The translations under genes were made by a program, and so were the position numbers. This document shows positions 25,513 through 38,778 of a DNA stretch of 64,000 nt, in pieces; position 1 is the first letter of the stretch, and every line of letters starts with the position of its first letter. The notes below the pieces were generated by a model that searched no databases, had not been told where the DNA came from, and worked only from the letters and a program-made list of their open reading frames with translations. Location: positions 24,508,650 to 24,572,649 of the forward strand of contig NC_134026.1 of the NCBI RefSeq assembly GCF_964204645.1. Reading direction: 5' to 3'. This DNA is from Tubulanus polymorphus. Lineage: Eukaryota; Nemertea; Palaeonemertea; Tubulaniformes; Tubulanidae.

Positions 25513-28500
25513 TTAGAAGTTGTAGAAACCCAGTTTACTATTGTTGTTATTTTTGTCAGTTAATTGGATCTGAACCAGATTCGGTCTTGTGTTGGATGGA
25601 TTTCTTGCGAGTGGGTTTGATACGGCTTGTCTCTGGATGTTGTTTGGAGAATGGTTGTATTCCAGGCTCTGCGGTGGAACATAGTGCCACGTCTGTGGTG
25701 GCACAGATCCTGGTGGAAACTGCGATACAGTATACAATGGAGGCGGTGGAATCATTATGTTAACTGGTGGGAATACAGGTGGTGCAGAAAGGCTACCGAA
25801 TGGAGGACCTGGGGAGAATGCCCAGTGTCGATCTCCTGGTAGAATTGGTGGTAGCACTGGTGGTTGTTGTTGGGGCGGTCGTGGCTGAACTATTGGAATA
25901 GCTCTTTCTTGTGTAGAATTCACATTATTCCATATTCCATTACTTGAGAAAAGCTTAGTTCGAGATTTTAGATCATAATCTCTTGAAGTATCCGGCATTT
26001 GTTTAGCTGGACTTTGGTGATGTTGTTTTTGTGGTGTCCGTTGGAGTACTGGAGCTGATTTTGTAGGTGTAATACTAATATGAAGTCCAGTTGTAGGATC
26101 GATGAACTGCTTTTCCTTGTTACTGTCTTCTTGAACTAGTCTATGAACCTAGACAATAGAAAATTACTTCTGTAATTCTAACACTATCTTATCAATCTTC
26201 TATCACCAAATTTTCAAAGGCCATACTTGATATTTAAAATGGTCAGCAGCTGTGTAGTGACCATCATATTTCACTGGTAATGCATCACTTTGAACATTGG
26301 TCAATTCCTCGTCCTGGGTACTATTACTTATAGCTTGTTTAGCTTTGAATTGTTTCGATTTCTGCGGGGATTTTCCCTGACTCCACCGAGGTACGCTTTT
26401 ATAGTGCGAAGATGGACTGTATTTAGTTGGTTTCGGTGGGTTTATCGTACGCTGTTGAACCTGATGAACGATGAAAGAGTCCTTATTACCGATAGCCAAC
26501 ATGGAACATCGGTGTATAGGATATTATTCCGATGATTCATGGATTTGCAGAACAAAACATTTGGATAACAATTTGCCTCACCTTTGTGCTACTACCACTT
26601 GTTGTCCTTGAGACCAGGCAAGGAATTGGTTGACTGTAAGAGTGACTGGCATATTTTTCATTTGAGGTGGACCTAAAACAAATAGTGTCCGCTTCAATTT
26701 ATTTCAATCTATGGATGAGGGATTCAACTTAATTTGTACTTACTCTGATGTAAGACTGCTTAAAGATTCTGAATTACTACGGGCTGTACAAAAACTGGAT
26801 GTATCATTTCTACTTTCTGTCTCAATACTCGTTTGACAGGAACTGAAATATACAAATTGCATGGAGATGAATAGGAAAGATATTTTGCATAAACCTGAAA
26901 AATTACTTTAAAAAAGTATCTCGAGCTAACCCGTATACATCTGGATTTGATCTTGATCTACATGAACTAGAGCCTTTCGTTGATGTAAATGAAAGATCAA
27001 TAGCTCCATCTATCATAGATTCAGTGAGGGAGCTGTATGGTGTGCTCCTTTGCTGTGGTTTGAATTCCGGAAAACTGTGATCATTGGGCCACGCATTTTC
27101 TAACGAGGACATTGATTCCCTGAATTTGTTTGTCGTCGTTTCTGTAGATACATTTTTTCTTGGCGGACAAATTGGTCCCAGTGTCGTCGATGTGGATCGA
27201 TTCTTATCGAAGAAATCTTCTAACCACAACAAACGTATGTCGATATTCACCACACTGCGAATCACCTTTTGTAGATCTTCATCACCGACTTCCAATAACA
27301 ACGGGTTTGAACTGTACAAATCTGAACGCGAGACTTTCAGCGGTAGATGATCAGCACTTCTGTAGCTGTTATTGTTTCTGTTGTAGCAATCTGAATTGTC
27401 AATTTGAGGATGTGGAGTACTGTATTCGGTACAATTCAATGACTGCAAATGATTTCGATATGTTTCAGTGTGCTCTTCAAACAGTTCACTGATGTCGTGT
27501 CTACCAAGGAATAAGTTCACAATTTCAGGCCCAAGATTTTCTTGTGTATCAATTTTTCCCCAACATGTCAAACCTCTGAAATGACTAAGATAAGCAATTT
27601 GATGTAGAGATGACATTTAATGGAATAAAGTGATCCAGTAGACTCCACCCGGGTCGGATCCGATCAATTCAGATATCTGTTCAACTCAGATGTTTGTTGA
27701 TATATTTTTGTGAATCTGTTTATGAAATACATAACATCCAAATCGGATATCACTCCAAGTCAAGACACATTCTTTACGGTCCGAAGAGATCCAACTTGAA
27801 TGGAGTCTATAACTGGCCTAGTTCATATCTCAATCTTACATTCGTGGATCAAATGGATTGTTATAGTGCAAATGATCTTGTTGGTTTTTGTATGGATTCT
27901 GGTAGCCAACTGTCTTCATCAAGTCAGACTGATGCACGTTTACCTGTAGATTTCATAAAGAACGTTTTTTATTCATTTCTTTCCAGAAACAAGATCTGCG
28001 ATCAACAACACATGAAGGAATACACACCTCAGATTTTGTGCTAGATTAATTGCGAACTGACACATTTTTCCTTAAACTGTTTTGAACTGTTTTATAATAA
28101 CAAAAATATATGAAGTGTATTCTTGGTGTATTTTTGGTGCTAAGTTGAGTTGAAATTAATGAATGCCTTTTTGACTATGAATAATTAACTAAATGTCTAG
28201 TTGTTAGGATTTTAGTAATGGTTGTTATAGATAATTGGTTTTACACTTAGATACTATTAATTTGAAAACTGTGTGCGTGAATAGTAAGTCCATGACATTG
28301 CAAACATTTTAATTAAGATGCCAGTTATGCCACAATTTACTTGTAGCATTATTCCTTGCTAGTATTTTTGTTAAGAGTCAATATATCTATATCTTTAGAT
28401 TTTTCGCATAACACAATCTTGATGTTATGAGATGGTTGGTTTTCTTTAATACCATAACTGTTGAAGTAACCCTTTTCATTGAATGGACATACATGTACCA

Positions 28501-29448
28501 TTATTACCGTACTACAATGTATAACCATCTTCGAGTAAGAGTTTTTGCATCATAAGGAAAGAAATCTCCTAGCTTTATTGTAATAAGTAGCAATAATTTT
28601 ATAACTACGTTACTATCCTCTAAAACGGTTTTGTTTTTCATTTTATTTTGTTTCGCTTAATTTGTGTGCCATAATTCATGTCTATAACATGACTTTTCTT
28701 GAGAACTGTTATTTGTTTCTAATGTATGTGAAATTATGAATGTATTATCAGTATGATGATAAGTATTAAATTATTTAAGTATTTGACTATAAAAAATTCT
28801 GTTTTTCGTAAAATTCTTTTCGTAAATAATTAGTTTAATCCATTCTCTTACTGAAAGTACGTGCCTTATCGCCATTATTACCGAGTTGAATACCACCTTT
28901 GTCCGAAGGCGCATCAATGCCACTGTAATGAAAAAATATTTGCCCTCAAACAAAGAAACATTTGCCTTCAACTAAAAGGAATTTCTAAAGAGTCAAAATC
29001 TCTAAGAATAATAGTGCCCTTTCGAAACCCATAAAATCAAGGAATTTAGATTTTGAATCGACGACAGTTCTGAAATGTCTTACCCGACTGGGATGTCAAT
29101 ATTCGAACATTGATCGCCAATGAGGAAATCTAACGATTCCGGACGAGATAAGTTATGAAAGCACCTGTTTCTTTCTTCGGCAATCTTGTCCTCTCCCGGA
29201 TGGAGGAGTCCAGTACGAAACAGGAAATCTGTAGGTAGATTTTCCATTCGCTCCTGCAATTCTTTGGCCCGAACCCATAATCGGGCTTGTACGAAATCTA
29301 ACCTATCTGGTAATCGGCATTTCCAACATTGGTTCACTGAACACGTAAGCTGATATAGAGCATCCTCGAAGAGGGAGGATGGTGAGATTTGGTTTGAATC
29401 GGGAATGGTCTCTGATGTTGTTGTAAATTCTTGGAATGTTGGTGTCAT
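25513..29448 (-). CDS. Unrecognised 697-residue protein, Ser-rich middle and Pro-rich tail
   Basis: Exons in transcript order are 29448-29084, 27575-26907, 26842-26744, 26672-26582, 26460-26227 and 26148-25513. All junctions are GT-AG and the frame is unbroken, which supports a real gene. Residues 20-150 look globular, with conserved-looking tryptophans and cysteines (NQCWKCRLPDRL, GLTCWGKI). The middle is Ser/Thr/Asn-rich and probably disordered. After about residue 485 come basic stretches (WSQGKSPQKSK) and GHYTAADHFKYQ. The last 150 residues are proline-rich (PRPPQQQPPVLPPILPG) and end NNSKLGFYNF. There is no signal peptide or membrane segment. I do not recognise the family; a cytoplasmic scaffold or RNA-associated protein is possible but unsupported. 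Confidence 0.75.
27693..28044 (+). other. Coding-like open frame nested in an intron of the minus-strand gene
   Basis: A roughly 350-nt frame is open on the plus strand inside the intron at 27576-29083 and ends at TAG. It has no ATG until about 27853, so it could only be an internal or terminal exon, or chance. Its composition is protein-like (Ser-rich run SSSSQTD, few low-complexity stretches). It contains a TTTCTTTCCAG acceptor-like site near 27987. No family is recognised. Confidence 0.2.
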
Positions 29449-30408
29449 CTTTTCGACTTATTTTTGATATTCCAAACTGACCCGGAAATGCGAAAAGCTT
29501 TGTGGGAAAAACGGCTGTAACCACCCATTTCTAAGGATACGACGAACCAGTTATGTTGCTATGGAAAACGATGTTCACGTCCAGCAATGTTTGCTACAAC
29601 AAAATATCTTACAATTTTCTGTCAGTAGCACTAAAAACTGATCGTATAATTTTGAATGATGTTACTTATTTTCCAAATCTCAAACAAAAAAAGTCAAATA
29701 TTTTTACTGACGCGCATTTCAACTGCAATATAGCCCCAGTCCGCCGTTTTGTGGTTTTTCTATGTGGGAGGGAAAGTGTTATCAATAGTATTTCGGAAAC
29801 AAAATAAGTCACTGCTACAATTCTGCCTATGATAATTAAATATATGTGAACCTAGGTGCACACTGCGAACTCTGTGGTCAGATTCCGAGATATTGCATAT
29901 TTCAGTAATAGATTAAGGGCATTTTCTGGATTTACTCACGCATAATTACTGGATTATTTATGAGAGTATAATTAACGTATCGTTCGGCTTATTCTTAAAT
30001 TTTTTTCTCATAGCTGTACTTTCTATACATGAACATGTTAAACCGCGTCGGTCGGTGCAGGTTGCCGGAGATGTACTGCTACCCTGGGAAATTATTTAAA
30101 GGAATACTTCATTCATACTATCCATATCGAGTTCTCACGGCGTTGATATACCTTGCATTTTTTTATAGTAACAACTAGTCGGAAAGAAATATTTTCTTGT
30201 AAACGTCACAAAGAAGATTTTGTATGATTGTATCGGGAAATAGATACAATTTTATGAGCGCCGATAGGGCAGGTCATTGCGCACACTGGGTACGATGCTC
30301 TTGACTCCCGGATGCGGCAGAGAGCAAGAGGAAAAATCCCCGGCTACAGGTGAAAATCTCAAAGTATAATGAGAAAGGCGAATCTCTGGTCCGTATTACC
30401 AAATAACG
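29449..30408. other. Divergent 5' interval between the unnamed gene and ADAMTS
   Basis: The two start codons face away from each other across 960 bp. The interval probably contains both promoters. The frame at 29553-29807 (+) has no similarity I know. Confidence 0.45.
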
Positions 30409-33400
30409 ATGAAAGCACGGATTATTATTTGGGTTTTGTTTCTAGTTGCCGGGATCAATCTTACGAAAGGATCTTCAAAAGCAGGTAATTTCAAACCGAT
30501 CATGGTTAATCGATTAAGCTTAGTTTTCTATGATAATGAATAAGGTTTCAAATTATTTCTTGATCGTATTAATTTTGATTGAAATTATTTGGAATATTTT
30601 GACTTACACAAAATCAACATTCATTCCGACCATTGGCCTTAATTTGACCTGAATATATACTGAATATATTCAAATACATTCAAATTCAACTTGCCGTTTT
30701 GGAAGTGCATTCATAATAAATTGCTAATTGATAGAAATTGCGAAAATTTTTTATTATCTCAAAAGACCAAGGCCACACACAACGAATCGGAATTCAACTT
30801 AGAAAAACTAATTTTCTGCGTGGCTTATGCAAAATATTTTCAGTATTTTCGTAACTGATCATATCTCAGAAAATCTCTATAGAATACAAATTCCCTAGGA
30901 CACATCTGTAAATTACTTAGTCAATGTTTTCTTCAATCTTTCGAGGAATGGTACTCTTTAACCGATCAGTCAATCAATCAGCATAGGGATCGAATAGGCC
31001 TACATACATGTAACAGCTTGCGATTAATATAATTGATATACGTATATATAATCCTTCTTATTCTCCTACAAATCTATAATTAAATCTAGCTCATTAAGCA
31101 CATAATCTGTGGAATACTTGTATTAAGTAAATAGAATCTTCATCATTCCACTGCTCGATCTTGGTGCGGGGTTATTGCATTCCTCGTCGTTACCGTTTTC
31201 ATGTCCGATACAGAGGATTACTGTTGAGAATGAGAATAACGAAAAAAGAAGAAAAAATTCTAAAAAGTTTTCTAAAAATTCCCTGCCGTGTAACAACATA
31301 AGTCGAAATAAAATACCACTAAACTTGTTGTATGTTTTTTTTTCGCACGCATTTGTTTTACAAAATATCAGGGAGGGTTTCCACGTGTAGCGTGGCGAAA
31401 AAATTCACCCTCCGGCGAGTAACATTCAGAGTGGAGAAACCGCGAATCATTCAACCGATATGTAGTAAGAGATCTATCGAAATTCGACTGCTTAGTACCG
31501 AGATAACCGAAACTATAAATTAAAACTTCCACGCTCTGGTAACATATTCGTATAGTTAATATGTCTGCGAGAAATGTGTTTTAATTTCCGTCCTGCGTGG
31601 CATATAAACGCAACTCTCGTCTGTACTAATTACTTAACCCAATTTTAATCACCGATTCAGGAATTTTCTAAACACTGGCGCTGATTTATTCGATTCGCTT
31701 ATAAAAATGATGAAAAATAGAAGGAATTTTATAACAAGACGCTTTCAATATACACTATTAACACTATAATATATTATCTTCCTTTAATCATGTTCTATAA
31801 ACTGACTCAAAAACCAAGTAAATCAAATTCTATTTCAGATGGTTCAAGTGAAGAAGTGGTCGTTACTGTAGAAGATCAACCACTTAAGAGATATATGAAA
31901 AATGCGAGTCAATTACAGAGTACGAAAACCCTGAAATTCTTCGCCTTCGGAAGACAGTTTTCACTGCAGTTGAAACCTATCTCTTATGGCTCTCGCAAAT
32001 ATCTCCTCGAGCACTGGTCACCGAACGAAACCAGGATAGAAAGCCATTACATCGAGCGATCGTGTGACTTCTCCGGACGTGATTCAGAGCTGACCAGCCG
32101 CACTGTTGTAACGAGTTGCGACGGAATTTTGTGGGTAAAGTGTAGCTCTTTGCTTGATGTTTCATTTGCCTAGTTAAATATTTCGTTTATAAACTTATCC
32201 TATCTACATATTTCGGTTAACGCGATGGTATACGTGCGTTCTGTCGCCTTTCTCAATATCGAATCGAAGCAATTGGTGAATAAAAGCCGCATTTACGTTG
32301 TTCGCGCATTCATCTATCATCTCCCCCACGCCAGTTTTCTGGCAGTAACGTATGTAGTAGGTTGTAAACTATTAGAACATCACATCGCTGAATTTTTATA
32401 ACGAACCCAGTGTACCCTAAACCCGGTGTATTCTCAACGAGCTATCTAATCAGCTATTGGGATCAAGAGCCTTGTTATTCGGGTGATTTATATAAATTGT
32501 TACTTATTTTTTGTGCCTTTTGAACAGTGTTAAGCTGAATATAAGTTGCTAAAAAAACCGATGGTAGATTATTCCAGAACAATTCCTGGAATATGTTAGA
32601 GATATCCGCAATCAGTACAATCAGTGCATAGCCATCATTATCAAATCTATACTATCAAAGACAGGCCAGCTGGACAAAAAGTTGTTTTTTTTTAACATTA
32701 TTCCCTCGACAAGAATCTGTATACTTCTTTATAGTAACGGTCTCGGGTTTCTTGTGGATCTCCATCGAATTTCATTCCCACGAAAGGGGATCAGTGAAAC
32801 AGTGGGCCCAATTCATTTTGTAGAATGGTGTTTTATCGACGAATTATACAGTATTCACGATTGAACCAGTCACCAAAACTTACTCTAATCAGCAATTGCA
32901 CAGAGTTACCGAATACATCAATCATGCGGAACAAACAGGTATTTGATCAAACGTATCGTAAGGGGTTCAGGGGCGGATTTGAGCAGATGGGGGTCAAGCG
33001 CTTTTCTCAGATATAGGGTTTTTTATATTTCAATGAAAAATGCATTCATTTTGTGTGCATTACCTACAGTAATTTCCGAAACAGCAATCCATAACGATTT
33101 GAATTGCGGTTAGTTTCATCAATAATATGATCACTATCACAAAATCTATGAACATGGAGAAGGGGTTCAAGACCCGTGTTCCCTATAGCCAAATCATGCA
33201 TGTATATTCGTACATTTTAGTCGTAAAGGGTCCAATATTCTTGACTGATGAGAAAATCAAATCTCGTCGACGCCGATCAGCCAGCACCGATCGCTATGTG
33301 GAAACTTTAGTCGTAGCTGATAAGTATATGGTACAATTCTACGGCAAAGATGTAGAAAAATACATCCTTACTCTAATGAAGATTGTAAGTAAGACTATGA

Positions 33401-36400
33401 TGAAAATACACGCTGTGGTGTGCCAGGGTTTTGTCGAACTCCGATCCTTGTGATGATTTATCACTATATTTCAGGTAGCTAGTATATTCAAAGATCCATC
33501 TATAGGTAATTCTATCAACATAGTAGTGAATCGGATAATCATACTCAATTATGATGAGGTAAATATGTTTTGATTTTAAGATCCGATGATCCTCAAATCC
33601 AATTCAGGATTATCATGGGCCTCAGCTTTAAGCATAAATTTCGACTGCAACTATGGAATTAGTCGTTGAATTGCAACTGAGGTAAAAAAAAACAAATATT
33701 TACAGCCCAAGCTGCACCTAGGTCATCATGCGGATAAAGTTTTGGGTAAATTTTGTAAGTGGCAGAAGTTGATTAATTTACCAGAGAATGAGGTGACTAA
33801 TTTACAGCATCACGACCATGCTATTTTCATAACTCGGTGAGTAATCCACGAAGAATGTGTATTTTCATATTAACGGTGATTAAAATGAGCTCTAGTTTGA
33901 AATGTTCATCAATCATCAATTTTCAGATATGACATCTGTTCAAAAAAAGATAAACCATGTGGTACCGTCGGTATGTATACACACCTTAGCAAAACGGCTG
34001 AGAAGATTATAAATTCAAATACAGGTATTTTCATGCATATGATTCTAGGTTTGGCTCCAGTTGGAGGGATGTGCAACCCGACTAGAAGTTGTAGCGTCAT
34101 TGAAGATCGCGGTTTGGCAACCGCATTCACCGTAGCGCATGAATTGGGCCACAAGTATGTCAAACTAGGATTACTGTATAGCTATATTTTCTGATATTTT
34201 CCATTACTGATCTTTTCCATTACATGTAATGTTACATTTGATACTTTCAGTTTTGGAATGCACCATGATGGTTTGGGTAATCCATGTGGAGATATTGGTC
34301 ACGAGAGTGCTCGTCTGATGGCCGCTCAAATCAACAAACACATTGATCTATTCAGTTGGTCGAGCTGTAGCAGAGATTATATCACTCATTATTTAGAGTA
34401 AGTCTTTAAAATGCACAAATGAAAGGCAAGAGGGTCTTTCTCATTGATTGATGTGCTATTGTCATCTTTTTACCAATGATGGAGGGGGTATCTTTGGCGA
34501 AAGTACCTAAATGATGTAGGTTTCTCATTGATTCAAACGTGTCTTAATTTTCATATTCTTTTTAACATTCTTTCAAGAATTTTAAAGTCTTTTTCCATAC
34601 GAGTGTTGTTATTTTTGACTACCGAACCGTGGAAGAGGTTATGTCTGATATGCTTAAAGACAGAAAATCTTTCAATCACTGTTTTACTTTTTAAGCTCAG
34701 GGAAGGCTGATTGCCTGTTAAACGTTCCAGTAACGAATAACTATGAATACGCAGACACCCTGCCTGGTTTGCGATATGATGCAGACAAACAGTGCCAATT
34801 TGCAGTCGGCAAAAAATCTCGTATTTGCGGAAACGTAAGCTATTTCGTAAAATCAGCACGATTATGGAATTAATGCTCTCTTTCTTTTAATCACTATTTG
34901 AAGCTTGATTGTTTTGTTAAGTGTTCCTTATTGGTGTTTTTCATTGTAGCTGTCCTGTAAAGAACTACGGTGTCTCGGACCGTATGGGAGTTGTCTCACC
35001 ACGAATCTGCCTGCAGCAGATGGAACGAACTGCTCGTCAAATGAAATCGAAAACGGGGTAGAGCAAACATTTTCATTTTGTGTGCAGTCATGATTTACCG
35101 CAGCCATCTCTCTAATCAATTTTGAATGTTCTATATATATTAGTGGTGCTACCAATCGAAATGTGTGATATACGGCGAATTTCCCGAAGAAATTAACGGC
35201 AATTGGAGTGAATGGTCAGACTGGAGTCAGTGTTCAAGAACTTGTGGTGGTGGAGTCATGAAAAGTTACAGAAATTGCGACAACCCAAGGTAATTGTATA
35301 TATTCTTATCCTGGTTGTGAAATGGTTGCATCGAACAAGATGCTAATCTAAAATGTACTTCATGGACTTTTGTAGTCCGACTCATGGAGGAAGGTACTGT
35401 CTTGGAGACCGTAAAAGGTTCAGATCATGCAACGCAGAGGTATTTTTCTATCATCATTAAGTCTTACAAAATCTATATACTATACTGTTGATATATGATG
35501 AATATGATTTCTTAATCTTTTACTTCATATACGTTAAGCCGTGTCCAGAAGGTGCACCATCGTTCCGTGAGGTGCAATGTGCCAGTTATAATAACATTCC
35601 TTTCCGCGGAAAGAGATACACATGGAGGCCTTACGCCGCAGGTTAGAACAAATTCAATGATCCTTGATAACAGATCATCCTGCTAAAAAATACCAGTTCT
35701 CTCAAGACATAAAGCTTGCGATTTTATTTTTGCAGCTCGTATCGACCACTGTGCGCTGTATTGTATGGCGGAAAAGTTTCATTTCTACGTAGAGAAATCG
35801 CCCAAAGTAATTGATGGAACTCTGTGCTACCAGGGCAGTACTGATATATGCATTGATGGCCAGTGCAAGGTAGACGATCTATAGATTTTTTGGATGAAAT
35901 GTACTTCGATTTTAAATGAAAGTTTGTTTGAATACGTAGTTATCAAAAATCCTTTTAAAGGCAGTTGGTTGTGACAAAAAGTTGGGGTCATCGGCCAAGA
36001 ACGATAAATGCGGAGTTTGCAACGGAGACGGTAATAGTTGTAGAGCAATAACTGCAACTGTAAAAAAGGAAGTCAAATATGGAAGTGAGCAAAAGAGAAC
36101 AACATGAGACATTTTGATACATAACCCTGATGAGGTCGTAAAAATGTTCTTTTTTCTTGTTTTTTTTCTATGAAGAGTATGAAGAGATATTAAGAATTCC
36201 GCGCGGAGCAACGTCTATAAAGGTAGAAGAACTAAATATATCTAGAAATTACCTAGGTAATTATGACAAATACAACAATGAACTCATAGCTCCGATCTCT
36301 CAAGACAACACCTCAACTTACAGCAGAGTCCTTCTAAAGCAAACGTTTAATTTCAGCTTTAAAATCCGAAAGTGGTAATTTCTATATAAATGGTGATTGG

Positions 36401-38240
36401 ATTATAGATTGGCCACAGACGTATTACGTGGCTGGAACTTTGTTTCACTACCACCGAGACGAAGGTAAACTGGAATACCTTGAAGCGCCAGGGCCAACTA
36501 CTGAAAACCTCATCATTATGGTACGAATGCAGGGGGAGGCGAAAGCTCTATTGTATACGATGGATGAAGCAACGTTGCCGTTTCAGTTTTGATATTTAGT
36601 TTCATTCTATTGACAATTTGTCTGCTTCCATGCTTAGTTTGGTACGAACGAATCGTCTAATTACAGGTACTACCACAGGAGTATGCCAGCAGCGGTATCA
36701 AATATACACTGTCTGTACCCTTAGTTGAAGGTCCATTGAACAATAGCATATCAGACCGTACTCAAGTGCAGTCCATTTGGATAACAACACGGTGGTCGAA
36801 ATGTTCCCAAGATTGCGGGGGAGGTAAACCATAATTTGACATTACAGCAAATGTTCATTTATGGATTGTCTTGATCGTTTATTCTATTTTCACACAAGGA
36901 ATAAAGTATCGTCATTACGCATGTGTACGAGAAGATGATAAAACTCTATCCGACGAAAGTTTATGTAAATCACCGAAACCAACGGCTAAAGAGAGACGTT
37001 GCAACGTAAAGCCATGTAGACCCCAGTGAGTAAGCAACCCTCAACCCGCTTAGCGCCACTCAGTGCTGGACTATCTTTCTCCAAACGCAGAGTAGGGGCA
37101 TGGAAAAGTTAGAAAATCCAAGATTGCTTCAGTATTTTGAGTTAAGTACTTGTAAAAGTGATGAGTTTCTATTGATACACAATCCTTTACAGATGGGCAT
37201 TAGGTGAATGGTCAACTTGTTCAAAATCGTGTGGGGGTGGAATCACGACAAGACGTGTACTCTGCATTAAAGATATCGAGAACCGTAAACACGAAGTTGT
37301 CGAGAACAGCACCTGTTCCGAAAAAGCACCATTAATGGTATCGGTTTGTAACAAAAAACGATGCCCACCTCAGTGGATTACTGGTCACTGGAGTAAGGTA
37401 ATCTTAAATCTCACTATAGCTAATGAGACATCCGCCATTCTAATATTTAGTTCTAGAGCGCACAGTTCTGCTATGCTGTCACGCACGCATAATTAATGAA
37501 ATTTGAAAAATTACAGTGTTCCAAACAATGTGGCCAGGGCACAAAGACAAGGTTCGTTTTGTGTTTATCGAAGGATGGCAAAACGTTCATGCCGCATTCA
37601 ACATGCGATCCTAAACTAAAACCGACCAAGGCAACCAGTTGCTTCACAACTAAATGTATTCGACCTAGGTGGGTCATGGGGAAATGGAGTCAAGTAAGTG
37701 AATTCGATGAAATGTCCTGACAAAAATATAACAAAATCTAATGCGCTTCACCGAGTCCTTGTTGGAACTGGCCCGTACTCTCCGCAATCGCTCGCCTGTA
37801 GTGTTAGAATCATTAAGCACGTTTACGCGATGAAACCCCACGCACATGAATATATTGTAAATCATTTTTCTTAATGTTTTAAAGTGTTCGGTATCATGCG
37901 GAAAAGGCACAAAAATAAGGACAGTTGAATGCCGAGATTACAAGAATCGAATCACTGATAGCTGTAAACTTAATAAAAAGCCTCCAAAATACGTAGAATG
38001 CGGCAATTCATGTAAAACCTCAGATCATGCCGAAGGTAAGATGAATTATTCCAATCGTTCAGACACATTCTAATCAGGATATGATTTTCATTAGACCCGG
38101 TGTGTGCCATGATTTCTTCTTTTGTAGTATGTGAAGATTATCCACAGGTGAAATATTGCCCACTAGTCAAACTTTACAATTTTTGTTCAAGGCAATACTT
38201 CAGAAAAACCTGCTGCAAATCATGCGAAGGCATTGCCTAG
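30409..38240 (+). CDS. ADAMTS10: ADAMTS6/10-type secreted metalloprotease
   Basis: Exons: 30409-30484, 31839-32134, 32824-32938, 33070-33108, 33221-33384, 33475-33558, 33706-33836, 33927-33970, 34049-34154, 34251-34397, 34696-34834, 34950-35057, 35144-35289, 35376-35439, 35539-35641, 35736-35869, 35961-36084, 36176-36256, 36357-36520, 36667-36823, 36899-37025, 37193-37397, 37517-37693, 37885-38035, 38128-38240; 1064 residues. Domains: signal peptide (1-20), prodomain, furin-type site SRRRRS at 190-195, catalytic domain with zinc motif HELGHNFGMHHD (347-358) and Met-turn, disintegrin-like, TSR1, Cys-rich, spacer, four more TSRs (WSKC/WSTC/WSQC with CGxG), PLAC domain. This layout matches ADAMTS6/ADAMTS10, which act on fibrillin matrix. 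The paralogue symbol is a guess; an unduplicated ancestor is likely. Exons 2-4 of the prodomain are least certain. Confidence 0.92.
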
Positions 38241-38401
38241 TCGACCTACCTAAGTCAAAACTAAACTCTTACAGTGTGTTTTTACAAAAAGAGTTTTATT
38301 CAAATTTATATACCGTACTGAGTATAATGTCGTTTTTAACCAACCTATAAACCTGCTTTGACAGAACGAATCATACATTGTTTATGTCCATATTAAAAGT
38401 A

Positions 38402-38407
38402 AATAAA
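38402..38407 (+). terminator. Probable ADAMTS polyadenylation signal (AATAAA)
   Basis: A perfect AATAAA lies 162 nt after the ADAMTS stop codon, with a T-rich stretch following. The RCL1 start is 371 nt further on. Confidence 0.55.
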
Positions 38408-38778
38408 CGAATTTTTTCTTATATATATGGTTTTATTCCTTTTTAATGATCTGGACGCAGAAAGTTTGGAGAGAGTAGAATTAGCAATTAAGTGATTTTC
38501 TACGACAATATCTAGGTAACAACACACATTTTACCAGTGAAAAAGCTAAAAGCAAAAGAGATTACGGACAACTACTTGGCATAAATAATTTAGTAGGGGC
38601 TTAATTCTGGTAATTCTGGTGATTGTTAACAGGAGAAATAATTTATTTCAAACTGCGCGGGCTTCAAATATCGTCAAACTTTCTAAACCAATCGGTGCAA
38701 ATGTTTCTCGTTGAGATTAGGTTCGAACCATGATTATTGTATGCTGTAAAGGATGTCCGGTTCGTGGTCCGTACAAAG

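Noticed and set aside
33973-34194. 73-residue frame starting at an ATG just before the ADAMTS zinc-binding exon
   Set aside because: It starts inside the 78-nt intron and runs past the exon end; it is not a separate gene.
38700-38735. tRNA B-box-like sequence (AGGTTCGAACC)
   Set aside because: The flanks do not form an acceptor or anticodon stem and no A-box precedes it; it lies in the RCL1 5' flank.
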